A stretch of DNA of 33,951 nt from Methanosarcina sp. UBA289. Lineage in GTDB: Archaea > Halobacteriota > Methanosarcinia > Methanosarcinales > Methanosarcinaceae. The notes beneath the pieces were generated by a model. It worked only from the letters and a program-made list of their open reading frames with translations. It did not search any database and was not told the origin of the DNA. The DNA is taken from NCBI GenBank assembly GCA_002496565.1, contig DAKJ01000015.1, positions 256,694-290,644 of the forward strand. The letters are read 5' to 3'. The translations under genes and the position numbers were made by a program. Positions 25,373-33,690 of this stretch are shown piece after piece; within the stretch, counting starts at the first letter, position 1, and every line of letters starts with the position of its first letter.

Positions 25373-27031
25373 ATGGGAGATAGAAGGAAAATGGATGAAA
25401 ATACAAAGAATCTTATTAAGAAATTGGAACGCTCAGTTTTTGCAGGAAACCGAGCAATTGCTGCTGAAGAACTTGGAAAGCTAGGAGACCCTTATGCTTT
25501 ACCTGCACTAATTGAAGCTTTGGATGACTCAAACCCTAAGGTAAGAGCTGCCGTTGCAGAATCCCTGGGGAATTTCAAAATATCGGGAGCTGTCCCTGGC
25601 CTTATAAAGGCACTTAATGACTCTGAAAGTCCCGTTAAAAAGACTGCAATTGCTTCCCTTGAAAAAATAGGCACGCCTGAGGCCACCTCAGGTATTATTA
25701 AAGGATTCGGGGACAGAGACAAATTTGTTCAAAAGGAGGCAGTGAAATCTCTGATGAGGATAGGTTCCAGAGAAGCGATTTATGGCCTTGAGAAAGCCCT
25801 GTCTTATCCGGATGATTCATTGAAAAAGATTTCAATAATAGCTCTTGGGAAAATCGACACTTATGAAGCTGCTCTCTGCCTGGTAAGAGCAATTGAAAAT
25901 TCGGATACTAAAATAAGGCAGCAAGCCGTCGAAACCCTGGGAAAAAGGGGCAAATCAGATGTACTTGACGAGCTGATGGAAATCCTCAGGGATCAAAGAC
26001 AGCCTGTACAGGAAGCTGCGTCCGAGACCCTCTGTAAAATTGTAAGTGCGTCAACTTCAGTTCCTGTGCTTATCAGGGCACTCGGAGCTCCAAGCAGGGA
26101 TGTGAGAAAAATTTCAATTGAGACTCTCTGGAAGATAGGAACGCCTGAAGCAGTTTCAGGACTTTTGAGAGCCTTGGATGATCCTGACTGGTATTTGAGA
26201 AGTCGCGCTGCGGAGGCTCTGGGAGATATTGGTTCTCCTGAAGCGGCCCGGGGGCTGGTTAAGGCTTTTGAAACCTATGAAAATTCCGCAAGGAAGGCGA
26301 TTACCTATGCTCTTGGAAAAAACGGGACTCCTGAAGCCATAGAAGGGTTGGTTAAAGCTCTTAACGACCCTGATAGCTCAGTCAGGGAATCAGCAGTTCT
26401 GGGCCTTGGAAAAGCAGGCACTTCTGAGGCCATCTCAGGTCTTTTAAGAGCTCTTGATGACACTAAAGCAGCAGTAAGAGAAGCTGCGGCTTCCGCACTT
26501 GGTGACCTCAAAGCGCAGCAGGCTGTTCAAAAATTGGTGGAAATTCTTGAGAATCCTGAAAGTATGATGCAAAAAGCCGCAATCTGCTCACTTGAGAAAA
26601 TCGGTACCCCTGAGGCAGTTTCAGGGCTTTTCAGAGCTTCTGAAAGTCAAGATGCCTGTGTACGAAGGGCTGCATTGAAAGCTCTTGAGAGAATTAATAG
26701 ATCCAATTCCTCATCTGCAACTGATCCTAATGAAGCCGAAACCCATGGTGTCGAGCCTATCCTGAGGGGCTGCGTGAAGGGTGATGATTCTAAAGTTCCG
26801 ACTGAAGCTTCTAATTTTTCAGGTGATATCTGCAACATGAATTCTCTTAAGGAGCTTGAACTCTCAATTTCTGTTGAAGAAACCGAGGAGTCCAGAGCCC
26901 ACCAAAATACAAGCCCGAATAAGAAACAAGGTATTGGTCTGATCTGTCCATATTGTTCCAGAAACCTTAATTTCCCCACTGCCCCGAACTTCTGTCCTTT
27001 CTGCGGGATGAAATTGAAGTTGAAATACTAG
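25373..27031 (+). CDS. HEAT/PBS-lyase-repeat protein with C-terminal zinc ribbon
   Basis: The 552-residue protein consists of about 13 tandem HEAT-like units of 31 residues (about 20-445), each of the form A-x-x-L-G-x-x-G-x-P-E-A-x-x-x-L-x-x-A-L, typical of PBS-lyase HEAT repeats that form a binding solenoid. A polar linker (about 445-515) leads to a treble-clef/zinc-ribbon end with Cys525, Cys528, Cys541 and Cys544 (CPYC and CPFC, 12 residues apart). No signal peptide; likely cytoplasmic scaffold or protein-interaction factor. No enzyme motif. The start may be Met7 (25391), since GGGAG and GAAGGA lie just before it while the first ATG has none. Confidence 0.88.
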   Translation: MGDRRKMDENTKNLIKKLERSVFAGNRAIAAEELGKLGDPYALPALIEALDDSNPKVRAAVAESLGNFKISGAVPGLIKALNDSESPVKKTAIASLEKIGTPEATSGIIKGFGDRDKFVQKEAVKSLMRIGSREAIYGLEKALSYPDDSLKKISIIALGKIDTYEAALCLVRAIENSDTKIRQQAVETLGKRGKSDVLDELMEILRDQRQPVQEAASETLCKIVSASTSVPVLIRALGAPSRDVRKISIETLWKIGTPEAVSGLLRALDDPDWYLRSRAAEALGDIGSPEAARGLVKAFETYENSARKAITYALGKNGTPEAIEGLVKALNDPDSSVRESAVLGLGKAGTSEAISGLLRALDDTKAAVREAAASALGDLKAQQAVQKLVEILENPESMMQKAAICSLEKIGTPEAVSGLFRASESQDACVRRAALKALERINRSNSSSATDPNEAETHGVEPILRGCVKGDDSKVPTEASNFSGDICNMNSLKELELSISVEETEESRAHQNTSPNKKQGIGLICPYCSRNLNFPTAPNFCPFCGMKLKLKY

Positions 27032-27233
27032 CCGCTTTTCCCGGATATGACGAAAGGAATTTAAAAAGCTATAGAGTATAAGAGCCTGAGACCTGAAAGT
27101 GCCATATAAATCACAAGAAGGAAGAAAAAATCTTCCGTTTGCTATTGCTTTTGTTTGCTATTGCTTTGTATAGTGAATCCTGAACTTATTTCTTTATATC
27201 ACTTCTCAAGAGAGTATTTTCCTTTTCGATAAG

Positions 27234-28042
27234 TTACAGTTCTTCGTATTCTGAAGGTTCATCAAAAGATTCGGCTCCTTTTATATCTTCCATCAGAGCT
27301 GTAAGTTCCGTAATCTTGCTGTTGAGCTGTCGTCAATTCGTGTTTCCGTTTTCGTTCACTATGGCTTTAAGGAGCTCAATTTCTTTTTAATGGAATCCAG
27401 GACATTTACCTGCTCATGGGTGAATAGGACTTCTTTGAGCTCTGCTGCAGTCGAGGCTTCACTCGCCTCGGTGTATAGGGATTTAATTTCAGTGATCTTT
27501 TCGTTGAGCTCTTTAGCTCTGTTGCTTTTGCCGGCTTCCGTAAGCATTGTCTGCTCAGCTTCGAATTTCTCAGTTATATTCTGGAGCGAATCCAGGACAA
27601 TGGCCTGAAAGTCAGTGAAATTTTCCTCAGTTATTTTTTCAAGCAGGGAAGAACAAAATCCATGCTTTCCGTCAGGTTCCTTTTGCATTTCATCAGGGGC
27701 TATATGTCTTCTGTCAGGATTCATGCCATCATTTACCTGCCTGTCGCTAGACAAAACCTTCTGGAGGTCGGATATATTCGAGACCTTACTTATCTCGCTG
27801 TAGAAATTTTGCAGCTCAGTAATTCTCTTACTGATTGAGTCAAGCTCTGTCTGATCCTCGGTGAAATTCTCCTCGCTTATATCTTCTTCAGGACTAGAAG
27901 GATAAGATCCTGAAGCATACAGTGGATCCGTAGAATTTATCAGGGTTGCATCTTCTGAAGCGAAAGCCCCTGAAGGGATGATACTCAATATAATCATCAC
28001 CATCGCAAACTGGGAAATTGACTTTAATAATTTTACTGTCAT
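27234..28042 (-). pseudogene. Exported helical-repeat protein with a disrupted C-terminus
   Basis: The intact first part (27359-28042) encodes 227 residues. A signal peptide (cleavage near ASG-type FA|SED, residue 28) is followed by a Glu/Lys-rich helical protein with two related blocks: ITELQNFYSEISKVSNISDL (from about 73) and ITEIKSLYTEASEASTAAEL (from about 184). It stops at TAG-TGA after LSSLKP. A third related block, LNSKITELTALMEDIKGAES, lies downstream. It is reached by one frameshift near 27365-27375, and is itself interrupted by TGA at 27333-27335 before a natural-looking end at 27234. The gene thus seems to have lost its original end by two lesions. The shortened form may still be made and exported. 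Family not recognised. Confidence 0.6.
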
Positions 28043-29093
28043 AGCTTACCTCAGTCAGTTACTGTTTTTTCTTGTTTTTTGTCTCGCGGCTGTTTAGCTA
28101 TTTACGTCCTGAAATTAACTGGCTTAAATATAAGCTTATTTTCAGAAATTAAACAATTAAAGGAATTTAATTTTAAAAATAAACTTTTTTGGGCTCTGTA
28201 GAAAACCTATCTAAATCAGCTATAATAGGCTGAAAATAAGGAAGTCAAAATAGGTGTCAAGATATTCATTTAAAATTTATAAAAATTCTTTATTTCAGAG
28301 AATTTCTACAGAGCCAGTTTTGGGATGAGCTTATTATCTAACCTCAGAACAATAGAAATTTTATAATTTCAGAATAAAAGCAATTTTTATTTAAAAAGTG
28401 ATTTAATGTAAGAAAAAAGCTCAATTTGGATTATTCAAGGAAAATAAGCCTTTAAAATGAACCACTTAAGGGTCCTAAAGGATTAAATCCCAAAATAATC
28501 CCATTTAAAGTGTGAACTGTAAATTTAATCCGTTGATACTCCTGAAAAAGTAAGTATTCTTTTATTTTTAAATCTAAATATAGTATCTTCTGTCAGGAAC
28601 ATATCGATTAGTAACATCCCACAAAAGACCCAGAGATATTCCACCATAATACAATTTTGCCGTAATCGAAAACGGTCAAACTATTTGAAAAAGCATCAAA
28701 GAAGATCACGAGGAGACCATGTATGTATCAGACCTGCAATATTAATTCGGTAGTTCCTGACTCAACTCTTTAATGAGCAATTTAAATAATTTTAAACCTT
28801 ATAAAATGAAAATATATATAACAGGGATAAAAATGCCTGATAACCCGGGGATAAATTGCTGATTTTGCAACTGTCCGAGTATTCCAAAAATTGCCAGGCT
28901 TCTTTCAAGTGACACCTCAATCCGAATTCTTAAATTGCTTAATAAGAACTCGATGTCGACAGGAAATCACAAAATTGTAATGGAGTTAATTATAAGTCTC
29001 AAATTTTTTTGAAGAATTTCCATTTTTTTAAGAAAAGCCTTTAAAATAACCAAGTATTAATATAAGAACTCAAATAAAAAGTACAGTCCAGCA
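28043..29093. other. Gene-poor intergenic region containing a MITE-like element
   Basis: There is about 1 kb without a convincing gene. It contains a 124-bp inverted-repeat-bounded element at 28192-28315, a short 16-codon frame near 28720 with GAGGAG 7 nt upstream (peptide MYQTCNINSVVPDSTL, not recognised), and a TATA-like AATATATATA near 28811. A TATA-like attaatataag at about 29056-29066 probably serves the lipoprotein gene. Confidence 0.5.
28192..28315. mobile_element. MITE-like element with 13-bp perfect terminal inverted repeats
   Basis: The left end GGCTCTGTAGAAA (28192-28204) is the exact reverse complement of the right end TTTCTACAGAGCC (28303-28315). The 98-bp interior is AT-rich and has no coding capacity. 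Ends of this kind mark insertion sequences, so this is probably a non-autonomous derivative moved by a transposase elsewhere. No clean target duplication was found; ttttg is near both ends but offset. Confidence 0.75.
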
Positions 29094-29123
29094 ATGAGTT
29101 CTTTCCATAGGACGTGGCCCATT

Positions 29124-30197
29124 ATGAAAATTAAACTTCTTTCCCTGTTTCTCATACTTGCAGGAATTATCATTATCTCAGGCTGTGTTGATGAGGAGGC
29201 TCATGTATTTACAGATGCTCATGTCTTTACAAATGAAGCTCCTTTTTTGCGGCTGAATCCGCAAGCAAATCTGTTCAGGATTATTCTTTATCCCTATATA
29301 GGGCTTCTGAACCATGGAGAACCTGAGATGACTGGAGTGCATCCCCCTGCTTTACTGCCAGGTTTTCATCCAGTCCCGGGGTCAATGCATAATCTGAAAG
29401 GTGCAACATCTCTCCTTGACAGAAATATCGAGAAGGCAGAGACTATTTCAGTACGGCTTGAGAACGGGATTGAGAACTATAAAGCAGAAGGGGAAGATGT
29501 TAGCAGACTTGAAGTCCTGCTTGAAGAATATAACCTTCTTATAGAAGAGGCAAAGCATTATCGGGCCCTTGCGGATTCAGCCGCAGGAAATAACAGCTCA
29601 ATTGCGAATTCGAATCTATATAATAATTCATCCGAAAATCTGGAAAGAGAGTACTTGATTCAGTCTCAGGGCTGTATGATTCAAGCTAATTATATTCTGA
29701 GAGATATTTTTGAAGAACTCAGTCATATGGCAGTTAGAAGCGAGGAACTAAATAACACATCCAAGCTTGTTTCGGTAGGAAACGGAAAAGTTCTTCTAAT
29801 GGGCAGTTTCACCTTGAATATGCATTTAGAAGATGGAGAAATGGCAATACTGGGCCTTTCCACAGATTCCGAGATTGACATAAATGGGGATTACACATTT
29901 GAAGAGAAAAATGAAGATCATGAGAACGTGCGCCTGTACCACATTAATTCTGCCGATGTGAAGGTTTCCGGCTCCAGTAAGACAGTAATGTTAAGAGATG
30001 AAAACATTACCCTCACTGCAGATGGGGAAGGTTATGCAGCTTTTCAGGGAAACGGTACATATAGAGTTGAAGAGGCAGGCAGGACAGTAAAAGAAGAAAA
30101 GTGGGGTAAACCTCTATTTGACGATAGAATGAATTCCGGAGAATGTGGGCCCAATGGAAAAGGCAATGATGTAAGAGGATGCGGGCCTGACTGGTAA
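29124..30197 (+). CDS. Predicted lipoprotein with helical and beta domains, 3' end decayed
   Basis: From the ATG at 29124 the protein has a classic lipoprotein signal (MKIKLLSLFLILAGIIIISGC) with a lipobox Cys; an upstream in-frame ATG at 29094 would spoil it. The mature part begins with a short duplicated motif (AHVFTDAHVFTNEA). It continues with a helical region rich in Glu/Lys, then a beta-rich domain (VLLMGSFTLNMHLEDGEM to ITLTADGEGYAAFQGNGTYR). It ends in a Gly/Asn-rich CGPNGKGND segment. Downstream, a frame-shifted continuation with GPDGKSND and about 40 more plausible codons runs to TAA at 30385, so the original C-terminus seems to be lost. Family not recognised. It precedes the membrane-tethered regulator on the same strand. 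Confidence 0.7.
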   Translation: MKIKLLSLFLILAGIIIISGCVDEEAHVFTDAHVFTNEAPFLRLNPQANLFRIILYPYIGLLNHGEPEMTGVHPPALLPGFHPVPGSMHNLKGATSLLDRNIEKAETISVRLENGIENYKAEGEDVSRLEVLLEEYNLLIEEAKHYRALADSAAGNNSSIANSNLYNNSSENLEREYLIQSQGCMIQANYILRDIFEELSHMAVRSEELNNTSKLVSVGNGKVLLMGSFTLNMHLEDGEMAILGLSTDSEIDINGDYTFEEKNEDHENVRLYHINSADVKVSGSSKTVMLRDENITLTADGEGYAAFQGNGTYRVEEAGRTVKEEKWGKPLFDDRMNSGECGPNGKGNDVRGCGPDW

Positions 30198-30235
30198 GGA
30201 TGATAATACCGAGTACGGACATGAAGGAAGGATAA

Positions 30236-30385
30236 GATTATAAGAATGGACCTGATGGAAAGAGTAATGATACGAATCTGTCACAGGTAAGGAGTAATAC
30301 TACAGATGCTAAGAGCTTATCCGGAAATATAGAGCAGAAGAAGCTTTTATTCCAGAGAGGCCTAAAATTTAAAGAGAATTATTAA
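30236..30385 (+). pseudogene. Decayed C-terminal extension of the lipoprotein gene
   Basis: A frame shifted from the lipoprotein frame stays open from 30236 to TAA at 30383-30385. It repeats the Gly-Pro-Asp-Gly-Lys-x-Asn-Asp theme seen just before the lipoprotein stop, then reads KSLSGNIEQKKLLFQRGLKF. No start codon is present. This is the likely remnant of the original 3' end. Confidence 0.5.
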
Positions 30386-30440
30386 AAAGGTCTGAATAAT
30401 AGAAAACCAAAATGTAACATGTAACTCTGGGTTTATCGAA

Positions 30441-31787
30441 ATGAATCTGAGGATTTATTTTATTTGTATCGCTGCCGTACTTGCTTTAACTGGATCTGCC
30501 TTAGCGAACAGCACGTCAACTGTCCATGGATCGGTGTACGGTTGGGACACTTTCGAGCCACTGGAAAATGCTATTGTGGAGGTAAATTCCACTCCCTCGC
30601 AGTCTATGGTGGCAAAATACGGCCTATATTCTTTTGATCTAGTACCTGGGGATTATAAAATTACGGCCAATTATTATCAGAATAACACTCTTACTTATTC
30701 GACAGAAGAAACTCTCAAGATTGAAAATGAAGGAAACTACGTACTCGATCTCCTGCTTCTTCCGGTTTATTCCAAAGAACTGATGGGCAGTCCCGAAGTA
30801 AATAAATTTTCCAAAAATGTGAACGAGGCCGCAGGAAACTCGTCCTCAAATAAACTCAATTCGCTAACAGATGTAGCCGCAAGTCAGATGAACGTTTCTG
30901 GCAAAAATAATTCAAGTAGCAAGAATTCAGCCGACCAGAGCAAAATCGGTTCTATAAATACGAACTATCCGCTGATAGCTCTTTTACTCCTCTTCCTGCT
31001 TACAGCAGCAGGTTATCGTTTTTCCAGAATGAATAAAAATATAGAGAAAAATCAGCCTCAAAAAATGGCATACAGAGCCTCAGATACAGGAACAGCTGGA
31101 AAAGGACATACGATAGGGGATTTTTCTGAACCCGTTAAGGTGCCAAAATTCTCAGGAGAAGTACATAATAAAAGGGCAGAAGCTCATCCCAAAAATATAG
31201 AGCCAGAACTAAAGCTGGATTCTGAGGTACAGGAATCTAAGGGAAAGCCCTTAGAAAATGCATCTGCAGTAGAATCAGTAGATTCTGTAAAAGAGCCGGT
31301 GAAAGAGCCAGTAAAGGAATCTCTGCAGGAGCCAGTACAAGAATTGGTAAAAGAACCTGTGAGTGAACAGATGAAAACGCCAGTAATGAACTTATCGCCT
31401 GAGATCCCGAATGAGAAATTGCAGGAAGAGGCGGCAGAAATTAAAGTGAGTTCTCTGGAAAACGAAACAAAAATGACTGAATCTGAGACTCAAAAAGAAA
31501 AACAGGGTATTTCATATGAAGAAAATGATAATAATCCCGTAAAAAATCCTAAAACTGAAGTTCCTGCATCCAGAAAAAAGTTCCCGCTTCCTACCGACCT
31601 TCAAGAAGTCATGGATATTATTCGAGGTCAGGGAGGCAGGATTACACAGAAAGACTTGCGCAGCAAGCTGAAGTATTCCGAAGGAAAGGTCAGCCTCATG
31701 CTTGCAGATCTGGAAAGAAGAGAACTGATTGAAAAGTTCAAGCGGGGACGTGGGAATGTTGTGATCCTGAAAGATGAGGAGCGTTGA
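30441..31787 (+). CDS. Membrane-anchored transcription regulator: exported beta domain, TM helix, cytoplasmic winged helix
   Basis: The 448-residue protein has a signal peptide (1-22), then a carboxypeptidase-regulatory-like beta-sandwich (about 27-108: VHGSVYGWDTFEPLENAIVE, LVPGDYKITANYY). A Ser/Asn-rich spacer follows, then one transmembrane helix (176-193, PLIALLLLFLLTAAGY) and Arg/Lys on the far side. A long cytoplasmic linker has a K-E-P-V repeat (283-307). The end (384-446) is a winged helix: LQEVMDIIRGQGGRITQKDL, then YSEGKVSLMLADLERRELIE, then a basic wing (KFKRGRGNVVIL). This architecture suggests a one-component transmembrane signal transducer that binds DNA inside. Similar exported-domain/wHTH proteins are known in archaea. 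Its ligand and targets are unknown. Confidence 0.8.
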   Translation: MNLRIYFICIAAVLALTGSALANSTSTVHGSVYGWDTFEPLENAIVEVNSTPSQSMVAKYGLYSFDLVPGDYKITANYYQNNTLTYSTEETLKIENEGNYVLDLLLLPVYSKELMGSPEVNKFSKNVNEAAGNSSSNKLNSLTDVAASQMNVSGKNNSSSKNSADQSKIGSINTNYPLIALLLLFLLTAAGYRFSRMNKNIEKNQPQKMAYRASDTGTAGKGHTIGDFSEPVKVPKFSGEVHNKRAEAHPKNIEPELKLDSEVQESKGKPLENASAVESVDSVKEPVKEPVKESLQEPVQELVKEPVSEQMKTPVMNLSPEIPNEKLQEEAAEIKVSSLENETKMTESETQKEKQGISYEENDNNPVKNPKTEVPASRKKFPLPTDLQEVMDIIRGQGGRITQKDLRSKLKYSEGKVSLMLADLERRELIEKFKRGRGNVVILKDEER

Positions 31788-32267
31788 AACTCAGTACTTC
31801 CCTTTCTCATTGATTTTATACCACTTTTATACTCAAAATTGATAACTGCTCATCGGAAACTTATTGAACCCTGGTTACTTCTTGAATTCAGATAATTTAT
31901 CTGATAACTTCTGGAATCTAGATTACTTCTCGAATTTACCCGGTTGGTTTGGCAATAAGTCTAAAAAATTTATAATCTTTGGAAAATTCTTGCCTTTAAG
32001 TTTCAGGTGAAATTCCCAAAACCGGGCCAAAACACTAAAAATAGAACTCTAAACCTTGGTTTTATAGAAGAAAATAGTTTTTATGGAAGGCCTGAAGGTT
32101 TCTTGAGGGAAAATTCTTCAAATTATACTTTATTGAAACCTATTTTTACATTTAAAGGACTATTAAAGATTAAATTGAATAAGTATTCTCCATAAAAGCT
32201 TCATCTATAAATTAATTTCATTATATTCTCTGTTTTTAGCTAAGTATGTTTTTATTATTTAATACCA

Positions 32268-32438
32268 ATGAAGGAGATGACTGCCTTCTCCTCGAAACTG
32301 ACAAGTAAGGCATTTCATATTACAGGTGTCTTAATCCTGTGGGGCTCAATGGAAAAGGAGCAAATAGAAGTAGGAAACCTTGCCATTTTCAGGGATCTTC
32401 AACTCAACAATAAAATCCTCCCATTTGAAAAGAGATAG
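32268..32438 (+). CDS. Possible 56-residue small protein or gene relic
   Basis: The frame begins ATG-AAG-GAG-ATG and runs 56 codons to TAG. The peptide (part: EKEQIEVGNLAIFRDLQLNN) looks like a genuine soluble-domain fragment rather than random translation. No good ribosome site precedes the first ATG. It may be the remains of an S-layer or ABC-associated protein. Family not recognised. Confidence 0.3.
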   Translation: MKEMTAFSSKLTSKAFHITGVLILWGSMEKEQIEVGNLAIFRDLQLNNKILPFEKR

Positions 32439-32516
32439 AAGTAAACAGTCAAAACTACACTCCCGAAGATGAGGCACTGTGTATTTTGCAGGCGCCTCAA
32501 AAACGAGGATCAACTA

Positions 32517-32588
32517 TTAACTTATTACTTATCCTATAATTTAACTTATTACTTATCCTATAATTTAACTTATTACTTATCCAATAAT
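32517..32588. repeat. 24-bp tandem repeat, three copies
   Basis: The unit ttaacttattacttatccta (plus taat) is repeated exactly at 32517-32540 and 32541-32564, then with one change at 32565-32588. It ends about 65 bp before the likely TATA box of the ABC ATPase gene. Confidence 0.9.
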
Positions 32589-32739
32589 TTAATAAAGACC
32601 GTTAAATAACAGTAAAATCAAATGACAATGCAAAAAACCCTATAATGATACGCTATATTAGATGTTTCAGGCAGAATACGAAGAAAAAGCAAAACTACTC
32701 AGGCAACCCTGAAGCACGGATATGATTTAGAGGGTATGT

Positions 32740-33681
32740 ATGAAACTTACTGAGATTATTGAGATATTTAAGACAAAGTTAAATGCCTCATACATTTTGA
32801 ATTCGCTTGAAAGAGCAGCGGATTTCTACAATGAATCGGACAATGAATCCGAAAGAAACGATCCAGGGGAGATTTTAAAAAACAGCCCGTACAGCAGTCC
32901 AGCCAGTAATTTTGCTAAAAGTCTGGATGCAGAAAATATCTCCAGAAATAAGGAGGTTCCGCTTATCAAGCTGACCAATGTCTGGAAACTTTACCAGATG
33001 GGGGAAGTTGAGTTTGCAGCGCTTAAGGGAATAAATCTTGAGATTTATGAGGGGGAATTCCTTATAATCCTTGGCCCAAGCGGAAGCGGGAAAAGTACCA
33101 TGATGAACCTGTTGGGCTGTCTGGACATACCATCAAAAGGCACTGTTTTCCTGAATTCAAAAGACATCTCTAAACTTGATGAATCTGAACTCGCCATTAT
33201 CAGAGGACAGATGATTGGCTTCATATTCCAGAGCTTTAACCTTCTTCCAACCCTCAATACTGAAGAAAACGTTCTGTTGCCCTTGGAGTTTCAGGAAGAG
33301 GATCGGCAAATAGCCCGAAGAAAAGCCTCATATTTGCTTGAGATTGTCGGGCTCTCTGAAAAGAAAAAGAACCTTCCTTCCCAGCTTTCAGGCGGGCAGA
33401 GGCAGAGAGTTGCAATAGCTCGCTCTCTGGCTGTAAACCCACCTATAATCCTTGCAGATGAGCCTACAGGAAACCTAGACAGCAAGACCGGAGACTATAT
33501 TCTGGATTTTCTTGACGGGCTTAACAAACGAGAAGGTAAGACAATTATAATTGTTACCCATGACCTTGAACTTGTAAAATATGCAACAAGGGTTGTGTAC
33601 ATCCGAGACGGCGAGATTGAAAAAATCGAAAAGCAAACGAGAAATGAACCAGGTACGGAAATCGAATCAAATCTGAATTGA
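32740..33681 (+). CDS. ABC transporter ATP-binding protein, MacB/LolD type
   Basis: The 313-residue protein has all ABC ATPase motifs: Walker A GPSGSGKS (112-119), Q-loop Gln164 (FIFQSFNLLPTL), signature LSGGQ (216-220), Walker B IILADE (236-241) and H-loop His274 (VTHD). The sequence follows the LolD/MacB subfamily, whose partners are extracytoplasmic-domain permeases for lipoproteins, peptides or similar cargo. Residues 1-72 are an unusual polar N-terminal extension; the normal domain starts at VPLIKLTNVWKLYQ. GAGGGT lies 4 nt before the ATG. An S-layer-like gene starts 9 nt after the stop, so the two are co-transcribed; the permease is presumably beyond the window. Confidence 0.95.
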   Translation: MKLTEIIEIFKTKLNASYILNSLERAADFYNESDNESERNDPGEILKNSPYSSPASNFAKSLDAENISRNKEVPLIKLTNVWKLYQMGEVEFAALKGINLEIYEGEFLIILGPSGSGKSTMMNLLGCLDIPSKGTVFLNSKDISKLDESELAIIRGQMIGFIFQSFNLLPTLNTEENVLLPLEFQEEDRQIARRKASYLLEIVGLSEKKKNLPSQLSGGQRQRVAIARSLAVNPPIILADEPTGNLDSKTGDYILDFLDGLNKREGKTIIIVTHDLELVKYATRVVYIRDGEIEKIEKQTRNEPGTEIESNLN

Positions 33682-33690
33682 GGAATTAAA

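Larger units (their letters stand above)
31788..32739. other. Intergenic region upstream of the ABC transporter operon
   Basis: Over 900 bp without a firmly supported gene. It contains a palindrome at 31889-31903 (CAGATAA-T-TTATCTG), a 56-codon frame at 32268-32438, three 24-bp tandem repeats at 32517-32588 and a TATA-like CGCTATATTAG near 32650-32660. Another 62-codon frame at 32007-32195 starts only at GTG and looks like chance. Confidence 0.5.

Noticed and set aside
32007..32195. 62-codon plus-strand frame upstream of the ABC operon
   Set aside because: Only a GTG start without a ribosome site; the peptide resembles no family.
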